A stretch of 64,000 nucleotides of DNA from Subtercola lobariae (GCF_014640255.1 NZ_BMGP01000002.1:1-64000); one strand, 5' to 3'. Positions 35,392 through 44,432 are shown, counted from the first letter of the stretch. Numbers and translations are program-made. Notes: a model not told the origin generated them from the letters alone.

Positions 35392-37148
35392 CCGCCGACT
35401 CTGCCAAAACAAACGCTGCCAAAACAAACGCTGCCACAACCGACGCTGCCAAAACTGTCGTCAGCATCACCGACCTCGACGTCTCGTTCGCCACCGACGC
35501 GGGCACTGTACGCGCGGTCGACGGCGTCAGCCTGAACGTGGCCGCGGGCGAGGTGCTCGCGATCGTGGGTGAGAGCGGCTCGGGCAAGACCGTCACCGCG
35601 AAATCCATTCTCGGTCTGCTGCCCGAGACGGCCACGGCCCGGGGCGCCATTGTGCTGTCGAATCGCGCGGGCACGAGCACCAACGATGTGCTGAGCCTGT
35701 CGAAGAAGCAACTGCGGGGCATCCGCGGGTCTGACGTGTCGATGGTGTTTCAAGAGCCGTCGACCGCGCTGAACCCGGTGTACACCGTGGGCTGGCAGAT
35801 CGCCGAAGGTCTGCGCGCACACGGCGACTATTCGCGGGCTGAGGCCAAAGCGAAGGCCATCGAGATTCTCGGGCGGGTGGGCATTCCCGACCCGAAGACT
35901 CGCGTCAATTATTACCCGCACCAGTTCTCGGGCGGCCAGAAGCAGCGCGTGGTGATCGCGCAGGCGCTGGTGCTGAACCCTGGGCTGATCGTGGCCGACG
36001 AACCCACGACCGCACTCGATGTGACCGTTCAGGCCGAGATTCTCGACCTGCTGCGACGCTGTCGTGACGAATTCGGCACCGCGATCGTGCTGATCACGCA
36101 CAACATGGGGGTGGTCGCCGACCTGGCCGACCGCGTCGTGGTGATGTACCAGGGCGAAGTGGTCGAAGAGGCCGACGCCGTGACGCTCTTTCAGAACCCG
36201 CAGAACGACTACACGAAACGGCTTCTGGCGTCTGTGCCGCACATCGGGCAGGGTGTTCTGCAAACGGCGGAACGGGCATCCGCTCGCGAAGCCAGCTGGG
36301 CGAACGCGGCACCGGTGGTCGTCGCCGATCACCTGAGAATCGAATACCCGGGGCGCTTCGGGCGCAGCGCGTTCGTCGCGGTCGACGACGTGAGCTTCGA
36401 GATTCGGGCTGGCGAGGTGCTCGGGCTGGTGGGCGAGAGCGGATCGGGCAAGACCACCATCGGGCGGGCCATCGGGGGCCTGACGAAGGTCAGCGGCGGT
36501 TCGCTGAAGGTGCTCGGGCACGAGATGAACGGCGTGCGCGAACGGGTCTTCAAGAAGACCCGCAGCGACATCGGCTTCGTCTTTCAAGACCCCGCCTCGA
36601 GCTTCAATCCACTGCTGACCATCGCCGAGTGCGTGGCTGAGCCGCTGATTGTGCACGGGCGCGCACGCGACCCCCGATCGGCGCGCAAACGAGTGGATGA
36701 ACTGCTCGAGGCTGTGCAATTGCCAGCGAGTTTCGGCGATCGGTACCCGCACGAGTTGAGCGGAGGTCAGCGTCAACGCGCGAGTCTTGCCCGCGCCATT
36801 GCGCTCGAGCCGTCGCTGCTTATCGCCGACGAACCCACCTCCGCGCTCGACGTCTCGGTTCAGGCGAGAGTGCTCGAGTTGTTCGCCGAGCTGCAGCGCG
36901 AATTCGGATTCGCGGCGCTGTTCATCAGCCACGACCTCGCTGTGGTCGACTTGCTGGCCGACCGCATCGCGGTGCTTTATCACGGCACGCTGGTCGAGGA
37001 GGGCACGGGTGCCGAGGTGCTTGGCGCACCTCAGCACCCGTATACGCAGCGGCTGCTCGCGTCGCTTCCCGTGCCCGACCCGGTGGAGCAGGCGGCGCGG
37101 CGCGAGGCGCTGCACACGCTGCGGGCGGCGCAGACTGCGGCGAGCTAG
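35388..37148 (+). CDS. Fused dual-ATPase subunit of the oligopeptide ABC importer (DppD-DppF fusion)
   Basis: This 586-residue protein contains two complete ABC ATPase domains. The first (residues about 30-290) has Walker A GESGSGKTVTAKS, signature FSGGQKQRVVIAQAL and Walker B LIVADEPTTALD. The second (residues 310-580) has GESGSGKTTIGRA, LSGGQRQRASLARAI and LLIADEPTSALD. Such fusions occur in many oligopeptide systems. The first 25 residues are a TNAAK-type repeat. It overlaps the second permease by 4 nt and completes the importer; no regulator is adjacent. Confidence 0.93.
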   Translation: MTADSAKTNAAKTNAATTDAAKTVVSITDLDVSFATDAGTVRAVDGVSLNVAAGEVLAIVGESGSGKTVTAKSILGLLPETATARGAIVLSNRAGTSTNDVLSLSKKQLRGIRGSDVSMVFQEPSTALNPVYTVGWQIAEGLRAHGDYSRAEAKAKAIEILGRVGIPDPKTRVNYYPHQFSGGQKQRVVIAQALVLNPGLIVADEPTTALDVTVQAEILDLLRRCRDEFGTAIVLITHNMGVVADLADRVVVMYQGEVVEEADAVTLFQNPQNDYTKRLLASVPHIGQGVLQTAERASAREASWANAAPVVVADHLRIEYPGRFGRSAFVAVDDVSFEIRAGEVLGLVGESGSGKTTIGRAIGGLTKVSGGSLKVLGHEMNGVRERVFKKTRSDIGFVFQDPASSFNPLLTIAECVAEPLIVHGRARDPRSARKRVDELLEAVQLPASFGDRYPHELSGGQRQRASLARAIALEPSLLIADEPTSALDVSVQARVLELFAELQREFGFAALFISHDLAVVDLLADRIAVLYHGTLVEEGTGAEVLGAPQHPYTQRLLASLPVPDPVEQAARREALHTLRAAQTAAS

Positions 37149-37153
37149 CCGCC

Positions 37154-37184
37154 GGCTCGGCGCTGCGCGGCCCGGCGCTGAGCC
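37154..37184. terminator. Candidate terminator hairpin after the importer operon
   Basis: GGCTCGGCGC (37154-37163) pairs with GCGCTGAGCC (37175-37184) with one mismatch across an 11-nt loop. It lies between the convergent ABC operon and a small minus-strand gene, within a 20-nt direct repeat (AGCCGCCGGCTCGGCGCTGC, twice). No U-tract. Confidence 0.4.
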
Positions 37185-37199
37185 GCCGGCTCGGCGCTG

Positions 37200-37409
37200 C
37201 TACGCGTCGGCCCCCTCTTCGATCTCGAGCGGACGGTAGGTGTACTCGGCTGCGTCGGGGTCGAGCTCCCACACCACCTCGGCCGGTTCGCCGTCGATGT
37301 CAGCGGTGCGTACCAGCGACTTCTGCGGTAGCCCCTCGATGAACTCGAGCTCGATCGACTCGGTCGTGCTGCCGCTGTCAAGAATTGCCGTGTAGACGGT
37401 GTCGCTCAC
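37200..37409 (-). CDS. Small acidic protein of unknown function
   Basis: The 69-residue protein is acidic and hydrophilic, with AILDSGSTTESIELEFIEGL and VVWELDPDAAEYTY. It has no signal or helix of note. The start is GTG 37409 with a weak GGAG. It is divergent from the ThrE-like gene by 88 bp. I treat it as real because the frame is well behaved, but cannot name it. Confidence 0.6.
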   Translation of the reverse strand: MSDTVYTAILDSGSTTESIELEFIEGLPQKSLVRTADIDGEPAEVVWELDPDAAEYTYRPLEIEEGADA

Positions 37410-37497
37410 AGGTTGCTCCGTTTCATGAGGTGGTGTGGTGCTGCTTCTCCTTCGACCTTATACGCGCGACGCGATACGCGTCTGCGAAGATACTCGC

Positions 37498-38934
37498 ATG
37501 GCCTTTCACCCGTGGCGTACGCTCAGGCATCAGTGGGGCCGTACTCTCAAACCGCCTCTTCCGCGGCCCGAAACCCCAGACGAAGACGCCAAAGACACCG
37601 CAATTCTCACCATGCTGCGGGCGCTCGGCGTGGCCATGCTCGCGTCGAGTCAGGCCACGAACGATGTCGAGAGCACGCTCTACGAGATCGCTGACACCTA
37701 CAATCTGACGGGCATCCGCATCGCCGTGCTGCCGACCCTCGTGATCTTGCAGCTCGACGCGGTGGCCGGCCCGGGCGAACCGCCGGTGCGCGGGTCGGTT
37801 TCGACCGAAACCGGGTCGCAGCGCGCCATAACCGGGTCGCAGCGCGTCGTGACCGGCCGTGTCGAAGACATCGTGGCTCGCCCGGGCCGCACCGACCTCG
37901 ACACGGTGTCGTCGCTGTCGATTCGGCTCGATCAGGCCGCAGCCATCGACGAGCTGGTGGGCGAAGCCCAGCGAGGAACGCTGAACCCCGATGATGCGCT
38001 CGGGCGCCTGGCGAGCATCCGCACCGCCCCACCGAGGTATGGCCCGTGGATGACCGTGGTGGGCCACACCATTCTGTGCCTCGGCTTCGGGCTGACGTTG
38101 AACCCCACCGTGGCGGCGGTTCCCGCTTACCTGCTTCTCGGCGCATTGGTCGGCGGCCTGCTGCTGCTCGGCAAGAAACTGCCGACGCTCGGCAGTGCCA
38201 TGCCCGTGTTCGCGTCGTTCATCGTCACCGTGGTCACCTCGTTGTTTCTGGCGCATGCGGCCGGCGACGACCCACTGAAGCTGATCGCACCCGCCCTGGT
38301 CAGCTTTCTGCCGGGCCTCACGCTCACGGTGGCGTCGATCGAACTCACCAGCAACCAGATCATCGCGGGCGCAAGCCGGGTGGTCTACGGGGTGGCGCAA
38401 CTGCTCTTGCTGGCGTTCGGCGTGATCGCCGGCCTCACCATCACCGGCGGCGGAACCGAAGTGGCGCAGCAGCAAGGGCTCGGCTGGTGGTCGGCCATCG
38501 CGGGGGTCGCGTTAGTCGGAGCCGGGTTCGTGTTTTTTCTGTCAGCGCCGAAACGCTCGTTTCTGTGGATTCTCGTTGCCCTCTTCGCCGCCTACGGTGC
38601 CCAGACCATCGGGGCCGTTTTTCTCGGGCCCGTGCTCTCTGGTTTCGTTGGGGCCCTCGTGGTCGTTCCGCTCAGCCGGTTGCTCGCACGCTTTCGCACC
38701 GCGCCGCCCGCCACGGTCATGATGCTCGCCTCGTTCTGGCTACTGGTGCCCGGAGCACTGGGGTTCATCGGCATCAGCGAAAGCGCGGGCGGAACGGCTG
38801 TGAGTGCAAGCGCGGCGAGCGTGACGACTCTCGTGAACACTGCGCTGTCACTGTTCTCCATCGCGCTCGGCATTCTCGTGGGCACGGGATTGACCCGCGA
38901 CTTCGCCCGCACTCGGCTGCGGCGGCGAGTCTAA
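37498..38934 (+). CDS. ThrE-like threonine/serine exporter family protein
   Basis: The 478-residue protein matches the ThrE (DUF1212) plus ThrE_2 layout. Residues 30-190 are the soluble domain (LRALGVAMLASSQATNDVESTLYEIA), then ten or so helices follow from residue 185, with a GDDPLKLIAPALVSFLPGLTLTV segment characteristic of the exporter. ThrE in corynebacteria exports threonine and serine. The ATG at 37498 is chosen over 37435 because the extra 21 residues are not conserved-looking. It has no linked operon genes. Confidence 0.88.
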   Translation: MAFHPWRTLRHQWGRTLKPPLPRPETPDEDAKDTAILTMLRALGVAMLASSQATNDVESTLYEIADTYNLTGIRIAVLPTLVILQLDAVAGPGEPPVRGSVSTETGSQRAITGSQRVVTGRVEDIVARPGRTDLDTVSSLSIRLDQAAAIDELVGEAQRGTLNPDDALGRLASIRTAPPRYGPWMTVVGHTILCLGFGLTLNPTVAAVPAYLLLGALVGGLLLLGKKLPTLGSAMPVFASFIVTVVTSLFLAHAAGDDPLKLIAPALVSFLPGLTLTVASIELTSNQIIAGASRVVYGVAQLLLLAFGVIAGLTITGGGTEVAQQQGLGWWSAIAGVALVGAGFVFFLSAPKRSFLWILVALFAAYGAQTIGAVFLGPVLSGFVGALVVVPLSRLLARFRTAPPATVMMLASFWLLVPGALGFIGISESAGGTAVSASAASVTTLVNTALSLFSIALGILVGTGLTRDFARTRLRRRV

Positions 38935-38950
38935 AGCGGTTGCGCTCTAA

Positions 38951-39014
38951 TGCAGCTGGTCAGGCAAGCGGCTGGTCAGGCATGCAGCTGGTCAGGCATG
39001 CAGCTGGTCGGGCA
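38951..39014 (+). repeat. 16-nt tandem repeat straddling a gene's stop codon
   Basis: Four copies of a 16-nt unit (TGCAGCTGGTCAGGCA with 1-3 changes) occupy the gap after the ThrE gene and run through the stop codon into the last codons of the minus-strand methyltransferase gene, encoding its PDQLHA end. Confidence 0.9.
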
Positions 39015-40641
39015 ATAAGAAGCCGTCGATGATCAGCTCGCGCACGCTCGGCAGAACTTCGACCAATAATTCGAGTTCGTTGACATCGAGCAGGTGAGCG
39101 ATGGCCCCGCAGATCTGCCCGATGCTCAGCTCGCCGTCGCACGCACCGACGAGTGCCGCCAGCGCCGTGCCGAGAGAAACCGTGCGGGCGAACCCGCTAC
39201 CCTGACGCAGACTCATCACGGTGGGGTTCTCTTGACCGGGCCAGTAGTGCCGCTCTTCGGTGACGTCTGCGGCGTAGCTGACAGTCGACGCGAGCAGCTC
39301 TTCATCGCTCTTCGCGAGCTGCCAGTCGTAGCCTTCGAGGCTGGTTGCGAAGTAGTGCCCCAGGCCGGCCGGGTTCGAGCCGCGAGCTCCGTCGAGTCGC
39401 TCGAAGCGGCGCATCGGCGGCTGCGCAGCAGGTCTCTGCTGATCGTTGCGCAGCAGCACGTACCCGAAACCCACGTGCGTCACTGCTCGAGCTTCGAAGT
39501 CGTCGAGCCACGAGGCGTAGAGGGTGTCGAACTCGGCGGTGCCGGGGCGCGTGCCGCCATCACGAATCCAGGTCTCGGCGTACTGCGGGGCATCCTGCAG
39601 CTCGCGTTCGATGACCCAGGCGTCGAGCGTGCTGGCGCTCAGCCAGCTGCGTACCCGTTCGAGGCCGTCAGTCTGCTCGTGCTGCTCGTGCTGGGTGCCC
39701 TGCCCGCGATACTCCCAGTTGCCGAGCAGCTGAGCGATGCCGCCCGGCGCGAGGTGGCCTTCGCAGCCCCGGATGACCGTCGCCACCAGCTCGTCGCCCA
39801 CGAGCCCCGCATCGCGGTACTCGTACAGCGGCACGCCCTCGAGGCGCGGCGTGATGACGAACGGTGGGTTCGAGACGATCTGGTCGAACGTTTCGCCGGC
39901 CACCGGCTCGAACAGGCTGCCGAGCCGAAATTCGATGTTGTCGATGGCGTTGATCTCGGCGTTGAGGCCGGCCAGCCAGAGTGCGCGCTCAGAGATGTCA
40001 GTTGCAATGACGGTTCGAGCGTGCCGCGAGGCATGAAGGGCCTGAATTCCGCACCCGGTGCCGAGGTCGAGCACCCGGCCCACGGGTTCGTTGATCATGA
40101 GCCCGCTGAGGGTAGTGGATGCCCCACCCACGCCGAGCACATGATTCGGCTCGAGCGGGCGGCCGCCGAGAGCCACCTCACCCAGATCAGAGAGAATCCA
40201 CCAGCTGCCAGCCCCGAGAGCATCGACGAAGCTGTACGGGCGCAAGTCGAGTAGCGCGGTCAGTTGCGAGGCGCCTGCGGTGAATGAGTCGGTGCGCGAG
40301 TCAATGGACGAGTCGGTGCGCGAGTCAATGGACGAGTCGGTCGGCAGCTCCCCCACGAGCCCGAGTTCGAGGGCGCCGGCGACTGTGAGATTGGGCAGAG
40401 CCGCTTCAGCGTGTTGCCGGTCGACCGGCACGTTCAGCACGAAAAGCGCCGCCAGAGTCTCGGCACGCGTCGGGGGTATGCCGTCGTCACGTCGTCGTTG
40501 CAGTGCCCTGATGGCCGGCAACCGCTGGCCGCGAAAAAGTGCCGCGGCGGCCGAGCCGCCCCACAGCTCGCCGACGGTTTCGACGCTGAACGATGAGGTG
40601 ATGAGGTCGCGTCGCAGGGCCGCGATGAGTGGTGAGGGCAC
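38992..40641 (-). CDS. DUF7059 N-terminal / methyltransferase-small (HemK-like) protein
   Basis: The 549-residue protein has an N-terminal helical region typical of actinobacterial methyltransferases with a DUF7059-type domain (residues 1-100), then a methyltransferase domain with VLDLGTGCGIQALHASRHA (motif I, near residue 200) and the catalytic IVSNPPFVITPR. N-P-P-F/Y is the amino-methylating motif of HemK and N6-adenine enzymes, so it may methylate N5-glutamine or a nucleic acid. The GTG at 40641 is used because TTGAAT lies 6 nt upstream; a TTG at 40659 is possible. A SIDSRTDS repeat (24-nt unit) lies near residue 110. Confidence 0.82.
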   Translation of the reverse strand: MPSPLIAALRRDLITSSFSVETVGELWGGSAAAALFRGQRLPAIRALQRRRDDGIPPTRAETLAALFVLNVPVDRQHAEAALPNLTVAGALELGLVGELPTDSSIDSRTDSSIDSRTDSFTAGASQLTALLDLRPYSFVDALGAGSWWILSDLGEVALGGRPLEPNHVLGVGGASTTLSGLMINEPVGRVLDLGTGCGIQALHASRHARTVIATDISERALWLAGLNAEINAIDNIEFRLGSLFEPVAGETFDQIVSNPPFVITPRLEGVPLYEYRDAGLVGDELVATVIRGCEGHLAPGGIAQLLGNWEYRGQGTQHEQHEQTDGLERVRSWLSASTLDAWVIERELQDAPQYAETWIRDGGTRPGTAEFDTLYASWLDDFEARAVTHVGFGYVLLRNDQQRPAAQPPMRRFERLDGARGSNPAGLGHYFATSLEGYDWQLAKSDEELLASTVSYAADVTEERHYWPGQENPTVMSLRQGSGFARTVSLGTALAALVGACDGELSIGQICGAIAHLLDVNELELLVEVLPSVRELIIDGFLLPDQLHA

Positions 40642-40704
40642 CGTCTTATTCAATCGCAATTGGCGGCTGCTGTCGGCCGGCAGTCACCGCCCGACTCGGC
40701 TGCG

Positions 40705-41720
40705 GGCAGAGTTCTGTGCTCGTACGGGTCATGACCTATCACCGCCGCCGCTCGCCGTGCTCGTGCTGCTTGGTGTGCGGTGCCAGGGTTCTGTTCGTTT
40801 GGGGAGGTCGCCGAGTTTCAATGGTTTCAGTCGTGTGCGGGTGCGTTGCTGGGTTGCGGGTCTGGGGGTGCGTGTCCAATCAAGGCAGTCGGGTGGGATG
40901 AAGTGCGGTGCCCCGCTGATCATGGTCAACGTCCACCCCGTTTTGTGTACGACGGAATGGTGAAAATGGCACAGGAGCACGCCGAGGTCCACATCGGTAC
41001 GGCCTGGAAGGTAGCCTTGCGAGGTCCACGGGGTCGTGTGGTGACTTTCACACCACGAAGGTGGCCGGTCGCAGCCTGGCCAGACGCATCCGCCGTCACG
41101 GGCCGCCATGGCCTGAATCTGCCGGGTCGTGAACAGGCGTTGCTTCTTGCCCTGGCAGAGCACCTGCCCGCCCTCACCGAACACCGTGGTCATGCTGTCG
41201 GCGTGGCAGAGCAGCTGCTGCACCGCACTGGCGGGTAACGGTTCGGTGATGCCGGGTACCCAGCCCACCCCGCGACCGGCAACAATGTCATCAAGATCAG
41301 CATGCACCGAAACGACTGCGGCGGCACCGTTGATACGGGGCACCTCAGGCAACGTCGCACCCCTCCGGATCACATCAGTGAAAACGTCTAAACATTTCTG
41401 ATCCCGAGTACGCGGATCCTCGAACACAGGGTCGATCGGCGGCTCGACGGCCTCATCGTCGTCGCCGTGATCGTTGCCGGCCGCAGTATCAGCGGCGACA
41501 GTGGCCCTCGCAGAGCCCGTGTCACCGCCGCTTCGCCGGGTCGCAGTAGCTCCACCGTCAGGATCCGTATCGGCCGGATCAGCACGGAACGATGGCCGCA
41601 CCCGGGGGCTTTGGGTGGCGGCGTCGATCGCGAGCCAGGATGCGGCGTCTTCGGGTGGCAGCAGGCCGATCATCTTCACCATCCCCGACGGCAGCGTGAT
41701 GAACCGGAGGCTGCGCTGCT
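40705..41720 (-). repeat. 1-kb inverted repeat, right arm (HNH gene copy 2)
   Basis: This segment is the reverse complement of the first 1049 bases, except for the replaced 35-nt tail (40734-40768). The homology clearly continues past 41720, but the partner lies outside the window. Confidence 0.92.
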
Positions 41721-42387
41721 CGGTCAGGCACGCGTCACGGGGTTCGACCCCGTCAGGGTCAAGACGGTCGCGGAGATTCCCCGCGAGAACACCTACTTCG
41801 TCCGCGGAGAAACCCAGACCACCCGCCGACTGTGCCGCCGCCGCCACGAGATACTCCTCCGCCGCCCCGAGCTCCTCCGTGTACCCGGTCGTCTTCGCGA
41901 CCTGCGACAGCTTCCGGGTGATCACTTCCGCCGTATCCACACCCAGTACCCCGGTACGGAGGGCTTCTTCCACACGGGGGAACCGCGACGGGTTCGGCAC
42001 CCCAGCGAGCGACATATCCGTGCGGATACGACGGCCCAGCCGCACCCTGTCAGACGCCGTCGACACCGACGTACCCGTATGCGCCGCGAGAAGCTTCTGC
42101 ACCGTCGCGAAACCCAGCCTCACCGTGAGACGGTCGTCCCCTCGGGTAACCTCACACCGGGCATCCACTGTCGAAGCGAACTCGACCCGCAAGGCGTCGA
42201 CCAACTTACCCAACCGCTCCACGAGCACCAGACCCGTCAACGCATCCTCGTCAGACAACCCAGCCACCGGGCTGTCGGCAAGCCCATTGGGCGCGGCAGA
42301 ACGGCACCCAAACAGCACTTCAATGTCATCGATCAGCGCGCGCATCCCATCACCCTGAGACACAAGAGAAGAAGCGGTTTCGTTCAT
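40729..42387 (-). CDS. Full-length DUF222/13E12-family HNH endonuclease
   Basis: The 552-residue protein has an N-terminal DUF222 region (LTGLVLVERLGKLVDALRVEFAS, residues 50-75, then RLGFATVQKLLAAHT), a variable acidic middle with Asp/Gly repeats, and a C-terminal HNH domain (CVWPGCDRPPSWCESHH and LLCHFHHSVVHK). Its last 13 residues differ from copy 1, while the stop lies in a shared DNA island. I use the ATG at 42387 (MNETASSLV); a GTG at 42420 would add 11 residues. DUF222-HNH proteins are repeated in many actinobacterial genomes and have been compared to 13E12 repeats of mycobacteria. No mobile-element gene is adjacent. Confidence 0.9.
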   Translation of the reverse strand: MNETASSLVSQGDGMRALIDDIEVLFGCRSAAPNGLADSPVAGLSDEDALTGLVLVERLGKLVDALRVEFASTVDARCEVTRGDDRLTVRLGFATVQKLLAAHTGTSVSTASDRVRLGRRIRTDMSLAGVPNPSRFPRVEEALRTGVLGVDTAEVITRKLSQVAKTTGYTEELGAAEEYLVAAAAQSAGGLGFSADEVGVLAGNLRDRLDPDGVEPRDACLTEQRSLRFITLPSGMVKMIGLLPPEDAASWLAIDAATQSPRVRPSFRADPADTDPDGGATATRRSGGDTGSARATVAADTAAGNDHGDDDEAVEPPIDPVFEDPRTRDQKCLDVFTDVIRRGATLPEVPRINGAAAVVSVHADLDDIVAGRGVGWVPGITEPLPASAVQQLLCHADSMTTVFGEGGQVLCQGKKQRLFTTRQIQAMAARDGGCVWPGCDRPPSWCESHHTTPWTSQGYLPGRTDVDLGVLLCHFHHSVVHKTGWTLTMISGAPHFIPPDCLDWTRTPRPATQQRTRTRLKPLKLGDLPKRTEPWHRTPSSTSTASGGGDRS

Positions 42388-42440
42388 GACCCAAGTCAAA
42401 CACCAACCACTGACATTCACTCACCTTCGAAACGAATGCC

Positions 42441-43424
42441 TCAGGGCGCGGGCGTCGAGACCGCGGAAGGCAGCTCGAACTGGCCGGTCATGGCGTAGTA
42501 CCCCGAGAACGCAAGGCCCGAAGCGAAGACGATCGCGATTGTGCCCGCGAGCGCGAGTTCAGCGAGCCACATCAGGTTTTCACGACGAAACTTCTTTGCC
42601 CGGGCAGTGACGCTCAGCGGAGCATTTCCGCTCGCGAACCTGACAAAGCTTGCCCAGTCGAAGACGAGCTGCCACGCCCGAAAGACCACGACGGCGGAGA
42701 ACAGCGCTCCGGCGAGAAGACAAACCAAGAACATGAGCCCCTCAGCGCCAAACTGTTCGATCACCTGCCGAATCGGCCCCAGAACAGCCTCTACGACATT
42801 CGTTATCGCACTGTTTGTCACCGCCAGATCGACGCTCGTTCGCCCCAGGATTACCTGCATGGCGAGCAAGTTATATCCGTGGATGGTGGTCGTATAGATC
42901 GCAACCCAGCTCGTTACAGCGACACCGACGGCCGCAGCGACGCGCGCGCACGACTGCCGCGTGCGCCCAGACCACAATGCAGCGTGACTCGTGCGAATCA
43001 CCACAACAACAAAGTTGACGAGCAGACCGACGACGGCGCCGACCATGAGACCCAGAGCAATCGGGTGATAGAACACGAACAGGCAGGCGAGGGCCACGAA
43101 GGCGCAACACGCCGCAGCGAGGCGACCGTTCGAACTCGCGCTGTTCGATGACACCCCACCGCCGCTCGCCTGCGCCGCCAATGACGCCGAAATGTTCTGA
43201 GTGATTGACACTCTCTGATCGTTGATCGTCACATCGCCGAGCACGTCACCGCCGACGTGAATCTGATTGCCGTTTTCGGCGGCGCTCGCACTGTTTCTAC
43301 CGCCGGCACCGGCGATCGTGCCAGCCTTCTTTCGCGTGACGACCAGCGGTATCAGGGCCAGCACCACCCCAGAAAGCAGGCCCGCGATCACTTCAGAAAG
43401 AGTAGCGACCCAGAAATCACTCAC
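42441..43424 (-). CDS. Orphan multi-helix membrane protein with a GDV-repeat segment
   Basis: The 327-residue protein has a first helix at residues 7-28, a hydrophilic segment with GNQIHVGGDVLGDVTINDQ (a beta-forming pattern seen in some actinobacterial conflict-type proteins), then about five further helices (residues 103-120, 125-145, 165-185, 227-250 and 285-310). I do not recognise a family. The GTG start is at 43424. Its promoter contains a perfect 7-bp palindrome over the presumed -10. It lies next to the inverted HNH copy, a region that looks accessory. Function is unknown. Confidence 0.7.
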   Translation of the reverse strand: MSDFWVATLSEVIAGLLSGVVLALIPLVVTRKKAGTIAGAGGRNSASAAENGNQIHVGGDVLGDVTINDQRVSITQNISASLAAQASGGGVSSNSASSNGRLAAACCAFVALACLFVFYHPIALGLMVGAVVGLLVNFVVVVIRTSHAALWSGRTRQSCARVAAAVGVAVTSWVAIYTTTIHGYNLLAMQVILGRTSVDLAVTNSAITNVVEAVLGPIRQVIEQFGAEGLMFLVCLLAGALFSAVVVFRAWQLVFDWASFVRFASGNAPLSVTARAKKFRRENLMWLAELALAGTIAIVFASGLAFSGYYAMTGQFELPSAVSTPAP

Positions 43425-43445
43425 GTCGTCGCAGTTTGGTCATTC

Positions 43446-43462
43446 AGTGACATTTTGTCACT
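43446..43462. promoter_or_regulatory. Operator-like palindrome upstream of the orphan membrane protein
   Basis: AGTGACA-TTT-TGTCACT is a perfect 7-bp inverted repeat with a 3-nt centre. On the minus strand it overlaps a TATAGT box (43461-43466) 36 nt upstream of the GTG at 43424. The overlap suggests repression by a dimeric regulator, but no adjacent gene encodes one. Confidence 0.55.
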
Positions 43463-43468
43463 ATACCC

Positions 43469-43900
43469 CTACAGCGACTCGAGCCCATCGAAGTCGAACT
43501 CGACCTTGCCCTGCGGGTGCGCATGAATGACCGCCCGCGGCACCCCCAACGCTGTCGTACGGGCGTTCAGGCGAACGATCGCGGCCGAAGCTTCAGCGCT
43601 GAACTCGGCCGCAAGGGCCTCTTCGGCCGCATCGTGTTGACGGCTGATCATTTCGCTCGATGGGCCGGCCACGAGGCGAACGAGTTCGACGGCAGGGCCT
43701 TCGCCGCCTAACTCGACACTGGCTGCCGCCTCCCGCTGACGACCCCGATCCCCGCCCCGCCCACGCCCCACCACAAACGCCGGAACCTCAATCGCCGCCG
43801 CAGTGTGATTCGCCCCCAGCGCCGCGACCAATCGCAGCAGAGCATCGGCGACACCGTCAGTGGTGACGAACGATTCACCTGCGTACGAAATGCGCCTCAT
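43469..43900 (-). CDS. Small Ala-rich protein of unknown function
   Basis: The 143-residue protein starts MRRISYAGESFVTTDGVADAL and has an Ala/Glu-rich central helix (AEEALAAEFSAEASAAIVRLNART) and an acidic end. The ATG at 43900 has GAAGG upstream; a longer frame to 43981 overlaps the divergent gene's promoter. No domain is recognised. It is divergent from the DUF3052 gene and 44 bp upstream of the orphan membrane gene. Confidence 0.65.
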   Translation of the reverse strand: MRRISYAGESFVTTDGVADALLRLVAALGANHTAAAIEVPAFVVGRGRGGDRGRQREAAASVELGGEGPAVELVRLVAGPSSEMISRQHDAAEEALAAEFSAEASAAIVRLNARTTALGVPRAVIHAHPQGKVEFDFDGLESL

Positions 43901-43994
43901 CGCTCTACCTTCTCGCCCCAGCCGAGGCCCGGCAACCTGTTGCATACCGACTTCGATGCGGTTATAAGGCCCAGCACGCACAACGGCTGCGGTC

Positions 43995-44000
43995 TACAAT
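43995..44000 (+). promoter_or_regulatory. Leaderless-type -10 box for the DUF3052 gene
   Basis: TACAAT, then 6 nt, then the ATG at 44007; close to the -10 consensus. Confidence 0.7.
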
Positions 44001-44006
44001 CAAGCC

Positions 44007-44432
44007 ATGTCAGCTGCAGGCGAGGCCTCGTCGTTGTCGCCTCAGGCCCGCAAACTCGGCCTGAAACCGGGGCTGAGGGTCAGCCTCGACGAGCCGCCAG
44101 ACGAGTGGATGCTCGACAACCCGCCCCCGGGCCTGCAGCCCACCGGGCATCCTGACCCTGCCGACGTCATTCTCGCCTTCGTGACCCGGGCCGCTGACCT
44201 TGCCCCGCGCATCCCAGGTCTCGCCGATCGCATCTTTCCGGCCGGCGCACTGTGGATCGCGTGGCCCCGAAAAGCGGCAGGCCACCAGAGCAATCTGGGT
44301 GATGCAGTCGTTCGGCAGACCGGGCTCGCCTTCGGTTTGGTCGACACCAAAGTCGCTGCGATCGACACCGATTGGTCTGGTTTGAAGTTCGTCTGGCGCC
44401 TCGAGAACCGAACCTTGTCCAGCGGTCCGTGA
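44007..44432 (+). CDS. DUF3052 family protein
   Basis: The 141-residue protein matches DUF3052: a short N-terminus, KLGLKPGLRVSLDEPPDEW, a DVILAFVTRAADLAPRI segment and a C-terminal VVRQTGLAFGLVDTKVAAIDTDWSGLKFV. The family is common in actinobacteria and proteobacteria; its role is not established. Leaderless start at 44007. It converges with the MacB-like ATPase gene. Confidence 0.88.
   Translation: MSAAGEASSLSPQARKLGLKPGLRVSLDEPPDEWMLDNPPPGLQPTGHPDPADVILAFVTRAADLAPRIPGLADRIFPAGALWIAWPRKAAGHQSNLGDAVVRQTGLAFGLVDTKVAAIDTDWSGLKFVWRLENRTLSSGP

Noticed and set aside
38951-39014. CRISPR array
   Set aside because: The 16-nt units are head to tail without spacers and no cas gene is in the window.
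40729-42387. HNH gene as an intein or group I intron homing endonuclease
   Set aside because: It is a free-standing gene with a DUF222 domain and no host gene is interrupted.
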